Notes under the pieces: generated by a model
The model's input: only the letters and a program-made list of their open reading frames with translations
What the model was told of the DNA's origin: nothing
Database searches by the model: none
Assembly: GCF_001653235.2 (NCBI RefSeq)
Contig: NC_035791.1
Location: forward strand, 4,464,001 to 4,528,000
Source of the DNA: Pochonia chlamydosporia 170
Lineage: Eukaryota; Ascomycota; Sordariomycetes; Hypocreales; Clavicipitaceae
Length of the DNA stretch: 64,000 nt
Direction: 5' to 3'
Shown here: positions 32,091-43,236 of the stretch, piece after piece
Position numbering within the stretch: position 1 is the first letter of the stretch
How the letters are laid out: each line of letters opens with the position of its first letter
Made by a program: the position numbers and the translations under genes

Positions 32091-35000
32091 TCGTCGTTGA
32101 CCGCAGAAACAGCAAATACATCCTCAATGGCCCTGTGACACGCCTCCACTACATCGTTCATGAGTGCCTCCGCTGCTCTCGCCCGTTCGGCCATACCCCT
32201 CCTCACGAGGGCGAACACAAGACGCTCTACCTCGGATTTTGTGCCGCTCACACGCTCGATGAGTCGCCTCACACTATTGACGAGGTACTCCTCCTCGTAG
32301 ACGGTTCCCTTGCGGCCTCTCGCACGCTTCTTCTCCTCGCGCTTGCGGTTCTTGCTCGTGGCGCGGGAGACGCCTGTGCCGACGGTACCAACGCTGCCTG
32401 CCTTGCCGGTGTACCGCGTGAATAGGGAGGCTGACGTGGAAACACGGGAGCTTGCCGCGATGGAGACGTCGTCGGGGATGTCGACACCGCCTGGTCGTTC
32501 GCCCTCGTAGAAGGACAATGGATCTTCGATGGCTTTGCGGCGCAGCTCGGCGATGCGGGGGACCTGTGCGAGGAGTTGGCCCTTGCAGTCGGCGAGGAAG
32601 TCGGTCGTGCTGGAGAGTGCGTCAGCGAGGCCAGTGTCGATGGCGGAGTCGAGGAGGTCGGGGCGCGAGTTTTGGACGACCAGGCGCATCGCTTCGGCGA
32701 AGTGGTAGCCCTTGCAGAGGCATTTGATTGCTGTTTCGAGGGAGGACAGGTGCTCGAGGTGGATTGTTGCGGCTGCGGAGTAGTCCTTTGCTTCGTAGAG
32801 GGCGTCGGCGAGCGTGGTGGCCAGGTCGGTCATTGCTTCGGGCGATAGGGGCGGGTTTTGCTGCTGTGCCGTGTAGAGGCATTCTTGCCAGCAAGTCGCG
32901 CCGGATGCGCGGTAGCAGGACGTTGCTTTGGCGTAGTTCTTGAGGGATTCGTACGCGAGACCGGCTTCGCGGTAGGAGGATTTGGATTCGAGGTGTGCGG
33001 CGTAGAGGTTGGTGATGGCTTGGAGACGGGGTTGGTCGTAGCGGTATATGCGGAGGGCGTCTTGGTAGAGGGCGTGCTTGGTGGTGTAGGTGCAGAATTC
33101 GTCGAAGACGTCCAGCGCGTGTAGGTGGGAGAGGGCCTTGGAGCGACGGGCCAGGTGGTCGTCGATTTGGAACTTGCGCCGCAGCTCGGGGAGGACATGG
33201 AGGTTCTGGATGAAGGGGAGGTATTCTCGGGGATCGCGCTGGGATTGCTGCGCGACGAGGAGCGCCAGGTCGAGGTTGTAGAGGCCGAGGGCGTTCTCGT
33301 ACAGCCGGTTCACGTCGACGAGGAAGCAGATGTGTTCGACTGCCTTTTCGGCTACCTTTTCGTCTTCTTGCATGAGTTCGGAGACGAGTGTGAGGCCGTC
33401 GTCTAGTGCTGGTGGCGATTTGCAGACGTGTGCGGTGATGATGTTTTGGAGGTTGGTGGCCTTGCGGGATTGGAGGCCCCTGAGAATAGCGTCACAAACG
33501 GTGTTGACTTTGGAAGATGACTTGGTTGGAGTGGGAGGTTCGGCAGCTTGAGCTCGCAGTTTCTTGGTGTCTTTGTACATGATTTCGGTGACGTCCTCCT
33601 CCCTGAGGTTGGTTAGCATGAGTAGAGTGAATGGAAGTAGTGTGGCGTAGATTTACCTGAGCGATGAGAGGAAGAGGTCGATATACGTCAGGTCGTTTAA
33701 CTGATCCAGGAACAAGCCTACATTAGCCAAGAATTGTGCCGGCTGGTGGTCGTACAAGATGTTCATGTCAACACGTTGGGTGCGGCAGTACGCAAACGCG
33801 CGTGAGTAGTTCTTCTCGTCTATCAAGTTTCGAATACCAGCGACGACCATGGCGCGAGGGAATATGGTCTCGACGTTTCCTCGAGGCATTTGAAGCACAA
33901 TACTCATGTTTGTAGGGATGGCGACGACAAGACGCGAGCCTCTTTCTACGCTGCGGCATCGCTCATCTTTCTCAGGGTCGTCCTCGGGCACTTCAAGTTC
34001 TATGTTGTATTAGTTAAGTTCATGCAAGGGCAGGGTATGTATGTACCTTCGACATTGGGAACCAGGTGCACATATTTGACAAAGTGGTTGCTCGTAGTGA
34101 AGATGAGATGACTGGGTGTGAGGACGAAGGATGTACAGTTTTTGGCTAGCATTCGTGAATTGGCGTATATGTGACCATTCCTTGATAATCCAAAGGCAGT
34201 AATCTCGCCATCAACTTTGACAATTTCAAACCAGGGCAGGTGGACAGGGAATTGGATTGGAAGCAGGTCGGTTGCCGTCTCGGAAAGCTTGTATAAGTTG
34301 CCGGACATGTCCTGTCCGTACGCTTCCAACGAGTTTTCATCTTCGTAAGTTGACGTGGATACGATGGCGTCTTGGCTGTCAATAATGTCCATCGTCCCGC
34401 CATTGGCGTCGATTGCAAAATGCACCACGTCTGAATCTCCCGGCGATACGAAGCAGCGAAAGTGGCCCTCTGCAGTGCTTACGATGCGTAGCGGAACTTG
34501 TCCGTCTGAGATACCGGCAGAGGAAAATGGAATTTTCGACTTGAGGCTAGGTTTTATAGCGCGGCCGTTCTTGATGGGCCACTCGTAGACGTCGACACCC
34601 TTTCGGTGTAGCACAGCGAATGAAGAGTTTTGTCGTCCAAAGGCAACGTCCACCACTGATGATTCGGCAGCGATATTGAATAGAGACATGGGCGGCGGTA
34701 CATTAGCCGTTCTGAAGGGAGTGAGTTTGACGGTTTCCCCGTCGATGACTGCCACGGCGCCAATATCATGTGGCGGCAAGCATGAGCCTCTGGCTGTGTA
34801 GAAGGCTTCCTCGACGATGACCGTCTCAGATGATGACGCAGAGGCAAACCGTAATGCCTTCTCAGGATGCCAAGCTAGGCACGAAAATCCGGCGGTGATG
34901 GGGATTTCCTGCTTCAAGTACCAATGATAGTTGCCCATGGTCCAGAGCTGCACGCTATCTTTGAGAATAACAGCGAGTACAGTTGAGTCTGAGTTCCACT

Positions 35001-36002
35001 CCAGGGAAATCTTTTCGTGAGACAAGACGGACGATCCAGGAGATCGAAGAGTAAACTGTCCGTGACGAAGGCCGTTTCGCTCAAAGAACACAACATCGAC
35101 CCGATCAGTTAGTCGTTGAATACCCGCCATCAAGTTCCCAGAGGGCCTCCAGCTAAGTGCGCCTTCAAGGCCATCGACCGGCTCACTAGCGCTATCCAGC
35201 TCGCCCTCTCGAGAATAAACGCGGACGACTCGTCTGCTCCCTTCCTGGACTGAGTTGATTGCCACGTAGGCACCGTCGCCTCTCCAGCTAATGGTTGTCG
35301 CAGCATCCTCATGCACGCTGGGCAGACCTTGGTCGACTTTTTCGGGAATGGTTGGGTCACGAAGGGCTTTGGCACCTCGGCCCTGGAACTGGGTTTCCTT
35401 TTTGCCCCAGCCGACGGAGACGTGCTTGGAGGCTTTGAGGTCGTCTGCTGTCATGGTGACTTCGGCGACGGGGTCGAACGTGGCGCCCATGAAGATGACT
35501 GTGTTTGCCTTGGTGGTCACAAGTAGCAGTTCCTCGTCAGGAGACCATCGCGCGGCGGAGATACCGGCGTCAATCGATCCCATGATTTCGATGTGAGCTC
35601 CATTGTCTGAGAATTGGTCCTCCTGGACTGTGATGATGTCTCCGCCTTCCAGGACTAGACACGTCGTTCCTGAGCCACTGATATGCTGGATGTTGACAAC
35701 TCTATCTACCGGCAAGTCTGGACTTGGACTGGGAGCATCCCAGCTTGCTATTGATGTGTGTGATCTAGTGACTGTCAGCAAGGTGATTATTCGGGTGAGG
35801 CTCAGGCTCGGCAGCAGGTACGTCATCTCATCCCGCAAACTTACGTAGTGTCATTCTCAGAAACCCTCACCAGCTCGATATTCGAGCTCTCCGCCGTCGG
35901 ACCAACGGTGCAAAGTACTTCATCCTTCTCAGGGTCCCAGCAAGCAGATGTGATATCGGGATGGCTCCACCGCCCAAAGCGGACGTTGCGAAGATTGCGC
36001 AT
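31925..36002 (-). CDS. elp1: Elongator complex subunit 1 (Elp1/IKI3)
   Basis: Four exons (35845-36002, 34047-35764, 33657-33999, 31925-33602) join exactly in frame to 1298 aa, the expected Elp1 size. Elp1 is the dimeric scaffold of Elongator, which modifies wobble uridine in cytosolic tRNAs. MRNLRNVRFG is the conserved start, so I chose the ATG at 36002 instead of the one 27 nt upstream. Residues ~1-740 read as WD40-type beta-propellers. ETIFPRAMVVAGIRNLIDEKNYSRAFAYCRTQRVDMNILYD opens the helical TPR-like half. A strongly basic patch (~1156-1173, KNRKREEKKRARGRKG) matches the tRNA-binding region, followed by VYEEEYLVNSVRRLIERV. Close to the C-terminus is an uninterrupted run of ten Gln (1245-1254). 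Intron 2 is only 47 nt. Splice joins are well supported. Confidence 0.95.
32060..32089 (-). repeat. CAG trinucleotide tract encoding polyglutamine in Elp1
   Basis: Ten glutamine codons, nearly all CAG, lie 44 residues before the end of Elp1. They form a microsatellite inside a conserved gene and may vary in length between strains. Confidence 0.9.
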
Positions 36003-37022
36003 CGCGGAAGAAAATGCGGCGCCGGGCAAAATTAACGCATCAAGAAGTTAACGCATCAAGAAGAAAGGTCAGCTAAGCCGGAAGTGGCTGCTACTGCTTG
36101 TAGCGATGTTGACGAGCAAAGGTGGTGGTGGTGATGTGAGCGTCGGTCTCACTTTGAGTGTCGTTGCGCAACGTGGGCGACTAAATTTTTGTCTGTGAGG
36201 TCTGGTGAGGTTCTGCCCAAGATCGGCGCTAGTGATGCACAAATTGTGAGCGGATTGGCGGGATGGAGTGGCGCTTTTGGATTGGCACGGCTGTCATTGG
36301 TTCTACGTTTGAGATTGCCTGTGGCGGAGAACGTACTGGGTTTAGTGCCCGTGCCGCTTTTACAGGGCTCACTGTCACACACAGATGAACCCCGTTCGTC
36401 AGTCCCAATATAGGACAACGGTTCTTTACTGTAATTCAACTTGGTGGACGGGGTATTATATGAAGCTACAGCCCTCCGGTCGCTCAGATTTAGGGGACAT
36501 TTGCATCGCGGAGTGCCTTGCTGCTTGTGGCGTGGGCAAGCAAGCAAGCTGTCTGGCACATGAAAACCCGAATCTATCGCCAACCAATGCACTTCAACCA
36601 TCAATTGCAGAACCAGTCCTTTCAGCTCAGGGAATACAACCCTCCTCCACTCATCACCCAACAGCCCCAGAACGTAACGTCCCAAACCAGCAACTTCACA
36701 AACGCACAGTCCATAGGCTTAAAATCATAAGAGGGTATTTGTTAGGCATGCCTCCGGAAATCCAGCATGTATATGCAACTAGTTGCTAGAACTGCAGCAC
36801 AAGCTGTTTTCGAACGAACAAGCCGCATGTTACAGGAGCGCTGCGGGCAACAGGGTTAGGACCGAGGCATCACGGCAGCTAGATCTTTTCGTGAAAATAA
36901 GACGAGACAACGCATCTAACGCAAAGCACCACCGGAAACACGTATTAGTAGTCAGCAAGTTTAAGAAATCGTACTAGAAAAACAAAGCTCTGTGGCTCTA
37001 GGTTGGTAGCGTAGTTTGAAAC
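36003..37022. other. elp1 leader/promoter and edge of the accessory region
   Basis: Directly upstream of elp1 a 16-bp unit is repeated perfectly in tandem at 36032-36063. From ~36740 rightward the composition shifts to TA-rich sequence with many CTA/TTA/ATA triplets. No intact gene is visible. Confidence 0.5.
36032..36063. repeat. Perfect tandem duplication of a 16-bp unit
   Basis: TTAACGCATCAAGAAG occurs twice back-to-back, 30 bp upstream of the elp1 start codon, so it lies in the likely 5' untranslated region. It may be a recent replication slippage. Confidence 0.85.
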
Positions 37023-37624
37023 GTGTTCGCAAGCCAGCCTATACGCCTATTCGGGCACGCCTTTACTCTTACTGGGACAGAGATAGAGACATGGGTCTTT
37101 AACCGTTCTAGGCTATATAGTAGGGCCACGTTCGATGTCCACGAGGATCCCAAGAAGTTTATCCAGGTCATATGCGGTTATCTGATAATAAGTGATGAAG
37201 AGCTAGGCTTAGATACAATCAACAAGGAGAAAGGCGATAAGCTATTTATTACTATACCTATTAAAGCTAGCGGGAACAAACGGAAGCAAGAACTTAAACT
37301 AGACCCCAACCCAATCGCCCTTCAGCAGGCGATTGTCTGTCGCAGCACATTGTGCTTTCTTGCTAAGACCACTAGTGCAGCCAAGTATAACAGGGTCGTA
37401 AAGTTCTCTTGGACTTTAAACATACAACCACCCAAGGCGGACTTCTGATTAAGGCGAACGCTCGCGGCGTAAAGGGTCTCGCGAAAGTGGTTAGCTACAA
37501 CAAAGAAGTCACCAGCATAAGCAGGCTGCGTCAAGGTCTCAACTTCTCGACTCGGCATAAGTTTCAGGGCGTTCCACGCAGCGCTAATACTTCAATGTTC
37601 ATTTTCACAAGGTGTCCAGACTAA
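37023..37624 (+). pseudogene. FunK1-type fungal kinase, truncated and frameshifted relic
   Basis: The first frame (37023-37448) contains IETWVFNRSRLYSRATFDVH, then FIQVICGYLIISDEELGLDT, IPIKASGNKRKQELKLDPNP and VVKFSWTLNIQPPKAD. These match the N-lobe of FunK1 protein kinases, a fungal-specific family common in expanded, transposon-rich regions. Similarity continues in another frame (LLIKANARGVKGLAKVVSYN, TSISRLRQGLNF) through to 37624, so a single frameshift near 37440 separates the halves. There is no ATG start: a TGA lies just upstream. The catalytic loop and activation segment are absent. TA-rich codons would fit decay or RIP-like mutation. It is a relic, not a functional kinase. Confidence 0.75.
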
Positions 37625-38318
37625 CTTTTTGGACTATTAGGCGCGCTGCCCCCTTCCTTGATCTCAGCCCAAGCACTCCCGTTGCAAAGCATGCAGATAA
37701 TCAATCATGCTCATAAACCCGGAAGCTAGGGCCAGATCAAAATCAATATCCGCAGAGTACAGTAAGTAAGGTCATAAGTATGCACAAAACAATTTCCTAG
37801 TACTACAGACCATTTTCCCAGGAAGAACGACAAAGCAAGCATCTTCAAGATCTACCTTAAAAACCCGCGGGTGCCGCGGAGCCCAACAATGCGAAGCAGC
37901 GTTCTTGGCGGCTATCATGTCTTGGCCAAACAATTTTCCCTTTTAGATGCAGTCCTTTTGTCAGCTAACATGAGCTCACGGAGACAGGCGTAGAACCCAA
38001 GGATTCCCATACGCATCTCGTGTTAGCTTCGCTGGCAAATCTAACGAATTTAACGAAGTTTCTAGGCTAGGCTTCTGCCCACTTCCCGCACTGAACTATC
38101 TGCCGTTGCTTCGTCGCTTACCTCGCCAGCAAACTTCTAATAATGGTATTCATCGTCGTATTCATCGTTTGACTGCTTCTTTAGCCAGTCCATCTTATAG
38201 TTTCTCCAATTATAAATAATAGGCTTTCTTCACCTTGTCCCGTTGTCAATTTCGTCAAAGATTTCTCCAGAATAAGCACTCGCGAACGTTTCTCATCTTA
38301 GCACTTACAAAATCCACC
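37625..38318. other. Non-coding DNA between the FunK1 relic and the secreted protein gene
   Basis: About 690 bp without a supportable frame. It presumably includes the promoter of the secreted-protein gene; a CTT/TTC-rich stretch precedes the start codon. Confidence 0.5.
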
Positions 38319-38726
38319 ATGCATCTCTCCACTGCCAGCTATATTGCCGCAGCCATTGCCGCAACCTGCTCAAGCGCAACAGCTTCATTTGTTGAAAAGG
38401 AAGCCTATTTGGCCAAAATTGCTCCCGTAATGGTCGACAGGATCTCCAAGTATCGGGCTAGCAAGGGCAGCTTGACAGAGGCTCAAGTCGCCGTTCTGGA
38501 GCAGGCGGAGAAGGTTGTGCGGAACTACGACGTAGACAATATTACGTCTCTGGAGATTGCCTGCAATGGCGCTTTCAGCAAAGACGAATGCCGGAAGATT
38601 CTTGCCGGCGAGTCCAATGTCGCTTCACGGGCGTTCTATTGCAATTGTTCTGCTGAGAGTGACTACTGCCCCTACATGCAAAGATGCATGATCGGCGTCA
38701 CGGACTGCACTTTTAGGCCACGTTAG
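38319..38726 (+). CDS. Small secreted cysteine-rich protein (fulvocin C-like arrangement?)
   Basis: A single exon encodes 135 aa from an ATG in good context (TCCACCATG). The first ~23 residues are a clear signal peptide (hydrophobic Ala/Ile-rich core ending SATA-S). A charged helical stretch (~25-80) with KGSLTEAQVAVLEQAEKVV follows. The C-terminus holds seven cysteines, five of them in a tight C-x-C-x6-C-x5-C-x6-C block (YCNCSAESDYC...). From memory, the layout of an LT-x2-Q helical region, a Cys-containing linker and a CNCS-x(3)-D-[YW]-C knot recalls bacterial fulvocin C-related secreted proteins; this is a resemblance, not a demonstrated homology. A candidate effector or antimicrobial of the fungus is the other natural reading. 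It lies between a dead kinase and repeat debris, isolated from housekeeping genes. Gene reality is likely; function is unknown. Confidence 0.7.
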   Translation: MHLSTASYIAAAIAATCSSATASFVEKEAYLAKIAPVMVDRISKYRASKGSLTEAQVAVLEQAEKVVRNYDVDNITSLEIACNGAFSKDECRKILAGESNVASRAFYCNCSAESDYCPYMQRCMIGVTDCTFRPR

Positions 38727-39116
38727 TTCATCTCCCCTTGATGTACCTTTGTTGCTCTCGTCGAGCAGCTGCGGAGGCAGTTTAGCTAATGGGTCCTACA
38801 GATTCTTGCGGCACGCTAGGGTTATACACTTGCACCGGCGTGTGTCGCAGGGCTTAAAACCTACGCACGTGGTTTCAAACGGTTCATATGAACATGGCTT
38901 GTTGAGTTTCATACATTATGTTTCGGTCGTTGTCATACTCTGCCAAGATCGTGTCTCTCATTTCAAGAAACACAGCGTGTTGTTGCATTGTAGGCAACAA
39001 CATCCTCTGTCAAGATTAAGTCGCTCATTCAAAGCAAGCACAGTATGCTATTGTCAGACAAAGCTGCCTCAGTTAAGCAAACATGCAAGTGTGGCAAAGT
39101 GGCAATAGAATATCGT

Positions 39117-39142
39117 AATACTGCTGCGTAAGCAGCAGTATT
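39117..39142. repeat. Perfect hairpin, 11-nt arms around GTAA
   Basis: AATACTGCTGC and GCAGCAGTATT are exact reverse complements separated only by GTAA. The site lies ~390 bp after the secreted-protein stop codon. It could be a transposon end, a cruciform or an RNA hairpin. Confidence 0.85.
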
Positions 39143-39561
39143 CTAACAAGTATACAATGTCGTATAATTCCGCTCTTTTAGGTAGAAAATCAAGAGTCTC
39201 TCGTTGCCCGATTCACAGGGGATCTTCTTCCCAATTGTTGCTCAGTTATCCAATCAATCGTGTTGTGTGACAGTTATAAGCCCGGTTTGCACGCCGGGTT
39301 TCTGTCTACCAAAGCTTCCACTGCATTAAACACCACCAATTACAATAGCCGCTAATAACCTCGAAGTCTCTTCCCGGGTTATCCTCAAAGGATCCGGTAA
39401 CTAGGACGTGTGGATAAGTATAATCCGCAAGTTCGCAAAGAATCAACAAGTCTAGGAATATATTGACCCCAAGGTTATACACAAGCCGGTCTTAACGCCA
39501 CCAGTCAAGCCAACGCCGGGTTAAGCCCAGGCAAACGCCACTAACATACAGCAACTGTAAG

Positions 39562-39829
39562 GTGACAGCCTTGGCAAGTTCCAAATCCTTAAGGCGAGGC
39601 ACCAAAGCCAACTTCAGACCTACAAGGACAAGACCAAATCTTTAGCAATACTACAGGAATACATCGTCAAAACCGTTGGCAAGTACGTGGTGTCGCCATT
39701 CTATTTATTAGCCAACATTGAAGCGCCAAGTATTCCGTACTGGTGGCCGTTTCCATGGCGAATCACCTGCGCCATACATATCGTGTCTGGATCTTGGCCA
39801 TATTGTGCCCGTGAAATATGAAATATTCA
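39562..39829 (+). pseudogene. Possible LTR-retrotransposon Gag-like scrap
   Basis: An ATG-less open frame of ~88 codons reads GKFQILKARHQSQLQTYKDK, then SLAILQEYIVKTVGKYVVSP. This helical pattern resembles part of the Gag region of Copia-type elements in fungi. Stops bound it on both sides and no integrase or reverse transcriptase is nearby. The match is weak and could be chance. Confidence 0.25.
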
Positions 39830-42120
39830 GTCTGACAACATTAGTTTACGATGCTCCATAGTCCATACTTGTGGCATTGCGAGGACGAATACTGCACCTC
39901 AGTTTCCCAATTCGTCCTGGGCGGTACTGTTAACTCGAATTGGGAAGTCAACATTTAACAGATCCGTTTTGGTGTACCGTTTTGAAGTTGAACAGTAAAG
40001 TATGCCGTAGGGAAGCATAAAGCTATAAATAATTAGGTGAGAAGTTGTTGAGGTAGAATCCGTCAGGTCGCCAAAAATGGAATAGTGCAGCCACAGTTGC
40101 TCAAGGCAAAAGCGGCGCTGCTCAGGCACTAGTTATATTCAGGTTGTTTATTAGTAGGCGAAAACTGTGAATGGACATCAAAAGAGACGTCAAGTGTGGA
40201 TGTCCTTTCATTCATGGATCCAAGAGTTTGTTAAACGGCTGGTGTGGGTTTTAATATAAAGTTAATCATTGTGTCTGCGTTTTTCTTCTTTTCTTATATA
40301 CCAAGCTGGCCTCTTTGTAGCTCGCAAATGTCCAGATGTCCCAGAGGCCACATGATGAACATATCGCAGTTCTTGCAGCATGTATGGAAACCTTGAACCT
40401 TGCTTTGACATGTAAAGCTCTCCCGTACCTGGAATTTATAGCCATTATTACATTCACGCTGGTCTATAATCTATCGACTAGTTCCTCTCTAAGGAGACCG
40501 TCGATATCTAATTACCATCATGGAAGCCAACTGATAAGCTCAGTGACATGCTCGTCAAGATAAGCTCACGCTCCGGTTGTCTCCGCGGTTCAGCTATCTT
40601 CGGAGATGGTCACATCTCAAGCCAGGGTATAATACGGTGTACGATGGGACACAATTACCAAATACGTCTGGCTGCTGATCGTCTCCGTCCAACTGGAACA
40701 CCATCATTAGCTGCCTAGATTGCAATTGCATAGTATTTGGTAACAATGCGCTGTGTTGGCATGGAAATCCACACTCATACTTCTTCCCACAGCGTCACAA
40801 TCGGGTGTGTTGCAGTATTTGATCCAAATCGCCTGACATATCGCGAATATGGACACCATCACTTAATCTCAGCACCAAACAAAATTGAAGAAGAGAAGGA
40901 GACAAGTCGTACTTGTGCCTCGATCACGTCAAACCCGCTCATGAACTGCCGAGCCATTCAATCAATGTGAACACCATGGGCAATTCATCATCTCATCCCC
41001 TCAATAAATCACACCACGTACATGCAAGATACCTACCGAGTATCAATTCCACATCAACATGCCACTCTCAGACGGCCCAGCAACGTTCCATGCAAAACAT
41101 GCTCGCCAGCATTCCATTCCCGAAATAGACTCGACGGACCCGGACCCAGACCCGTTCGCATCGATACGAGCCAGAAAATTTCCCGTGGACTACATTGCGA
41201 TCCTGCAGTGGCGATTATGCAAGATGAAAAAATTGGCTGCATTAGCTGGGCGCTGAGTCCGATGCTAGTGAGCTGTGGGTGGACTTTGTCAAGTGTTTTT
41301 TATCTTGTGGTTCCGTACTGTGCCGATGCCGATGCCGATGCTGGGCGAGATTAACGTTGGCTTCTGACTGTGTTGTGCTGCATGGGAGTTGAGAGGTGAA
41401 AGATGCAATTAAACGTGTAAAAAGACCAGAAAGTTCATAAATTGTGTATTTAAATTTCAATGTCTATTTTAATTTCGATTTATATGCAAGTATAAATATG
41501 AAAATTATCATTATACAAAGATGTTGAAGCACAAGTAGCCGATCGTCCATTCGCATGTAGCTGGTAACCTCGGCCTCGGCTGGCTGAGCTGAGGGGTCAA
41601 CATTGAACATTGAACTCAACTGGTCAACTGCTAAACCAAGCCGCAAACCGCCACATCCAAGCTGAGGCATGCCAGTGAACTCTTCTCAGAGGAGTCAATG
41701 TCGATGGGTGACACTGACTGACCGACATCCTTGTTCCCACGTCCCGCGTCGCCTTGTCCCGATCTGTTGAAGCCTGCACCAAATCTTTAGCGCACCATCT
41801 GCCATCTGCCAGCCAACCGCCCGTCTCGTGCCGCCTCTGATTCGGTTAAAGCTATTTCATCTGCTCCCCCCCCTGTGCTAGCTCTGCTTTGCAATATCTC
41901 TCTCATACCGATCCCGACGACCAACCTATCTACCAGCCAGACTTGACTGTTTCCCTTCTTCATTTTTGCATGATAACTCCCACTGGCACTGGGAGACATC
42001 CTTCGCCAAAACAGACACCTCGACCCTGCTCGCGTCCTCCAGTCCCCAACACTTTTGCCCCAGCTTCAGTCCCATCGGCCCACCAGAACACACCAGTTGA
42101 CCGCACCTCGACGTCTCACA

Positions 42121-43236
42121 ATGGACGTCGCATACAATCAGCACTCCGACCGCGCAAGGCGCAAGAACCGCTCGACAACAAACATCAACCACCTCTCTCT
42201 TGCCCCCCTTACCGTCAAGCTACCCATCAACGATAGCGACGCCATTCCTGACTCCCTCGTCTCCCAGACCCATGCAACATATCTACAAGGCAAATCCGCA
42301 CCTACCACACCGCGACTGCTCTCCCGCGGCTCAGTGACACCTCGTTCAAGATCCCACCATCGAACACCCTCGGCCCCAGGCGGCCCATTGTCAAAAAGCA
42401 AGTCATCCACCTATCTTGGTGCTTCCGGTCCCGGCAAAAAATCAAGATCTGGAGCATCGACCCCGAGACGACGCCGCGACGATGCCTTCCCCAATGGCAA
42501 CGAGAACGAAAGTGACTGGCTCTTGAGGGCTGGAGCGTTACTTAGTTCCGAGGCTAGAGAATACAAGGGCCAAGCTTGGCTCGTCTCAAGGCAGAGCTCT
42601 ACGAGCCTCGCTGGCATGCGGGATGCCGATGAAGTAGCTTTCGAGCAGGAATTGGCCCGAGAGCGAGAAGTTGCCAGCCATCGTGCCAGCCGTCGAGGCA
42701 GCTCAGCCATGGCCGACGACGATGCTACTCCCAATGGTAGCCGTTTCAACAGCAGATTCAACAGCCGAAAACAGAGCATGGCCGAAACCCGTAGCCATTT
42801 GGGAACCCCTTTCGAGCGACCTACAACAGACGGTGACTCGTACTTCCCTGGTCCCGAAGTCGGCATTGCCGGCCCGGACTTTGTCAATCTTGACGAGAAA
42901 CTGGAGGAGCTGGAGCGGGATACCACACAGGACGATGAAGCTACTGTGCGGAGGCTGGTACGACATGGCACAACCGGCAAGGGATCATGGATCAGTAACG
43001 TCATTGGCTGGTCCTTGTTCAAGGTCGACGAAAACGACGAGGATTCAGAAGATGACGACGAGGATTACATGGACGACGAGGAATTGGTCCGCACTGGTCG
43101 TGGTGGCGGCTCCCATAGACATTTCGAAGGCGTTCTGCATGCTCCCGTCGAACGACTGCCGCCGCCAACCTCAGATGAGGGCGGATGGAAAGATGCCGCT
43201 TGGCTGCTTAGCGTAGCCTCCAAGGTCATGTTTTGA
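42121..43236 (+). CDS. DUF3984-type fungal protein
   Basis: A single exon encodes 371 aa. The N-terminal ~120 residues are Ser/Arg/Pro-rich (LSRGSVTPRSRSHHRTPSAP). The conserved core begins at ESDWLLRAGALLSSEAREYKG, followed by QAWLVSRQSSTSLAGM, which I recognise as the signature of DUF3984, a family confined to filamentous ascomycetes. A second conserved part, GKGSWISNVIGWSLFKVDE, precedes an acidic run (DEDSEDDDEDYMDDEE). The C-terminus ends in GGWKDAAWLLSVASKVMF. No enzymatic motif, membrane segment or signal peptide is seen. Function is unknown. The ATG at 42121 begins the conserved N-terminus; upstream in-frame codons lack an ATG. Confidence 0.82.
   Translation: MDVAYNQHSDRARRKNRSTTNINHLSLAPLTVKLPINDSDAIPDSLVSQTHATYLQGKSAPTTPRLLSRGSVTPRSRSHHRTPSAPGGPLSKSKSSTYLGASGPGKKSRSGASTPRRRRDDAFPNGNENESDWLLRAGALLSSEAREYKGQAWLVSRQSSTSLAGMRDADEVAFEQELAREREVASHRASRRGSSAMADDDATPNGSRFNSRFNSRKQSMAETRSHLGTPFERPTTDGDSYFPGPEVGIAGPDFVNLDEKLEELERDTTQDDEATVRRLVRHGTTGKGSWISNVIGWSLFKVDENDEDSEDDDEDYMDDEELVRTGRGGGSHRHFEGVLHAPVERLPPPTSDEGGWKDAAWLLSVASKVMF

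Larger units (their letters stand above)
38727..42120. other. Accessory-looking gene-poor DNA, 3.4 kb
   Basis: No intact gene is supported. The region holds a perfect hairpin at 39117-39142, a possible Gag scrap at 39562-39829, a GCCGAT trinucleotide-pair repeat near 41323-41340 and, at the right end, the C/T-rich leader of the DUF3984-type gene. Confidence 0.5.
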
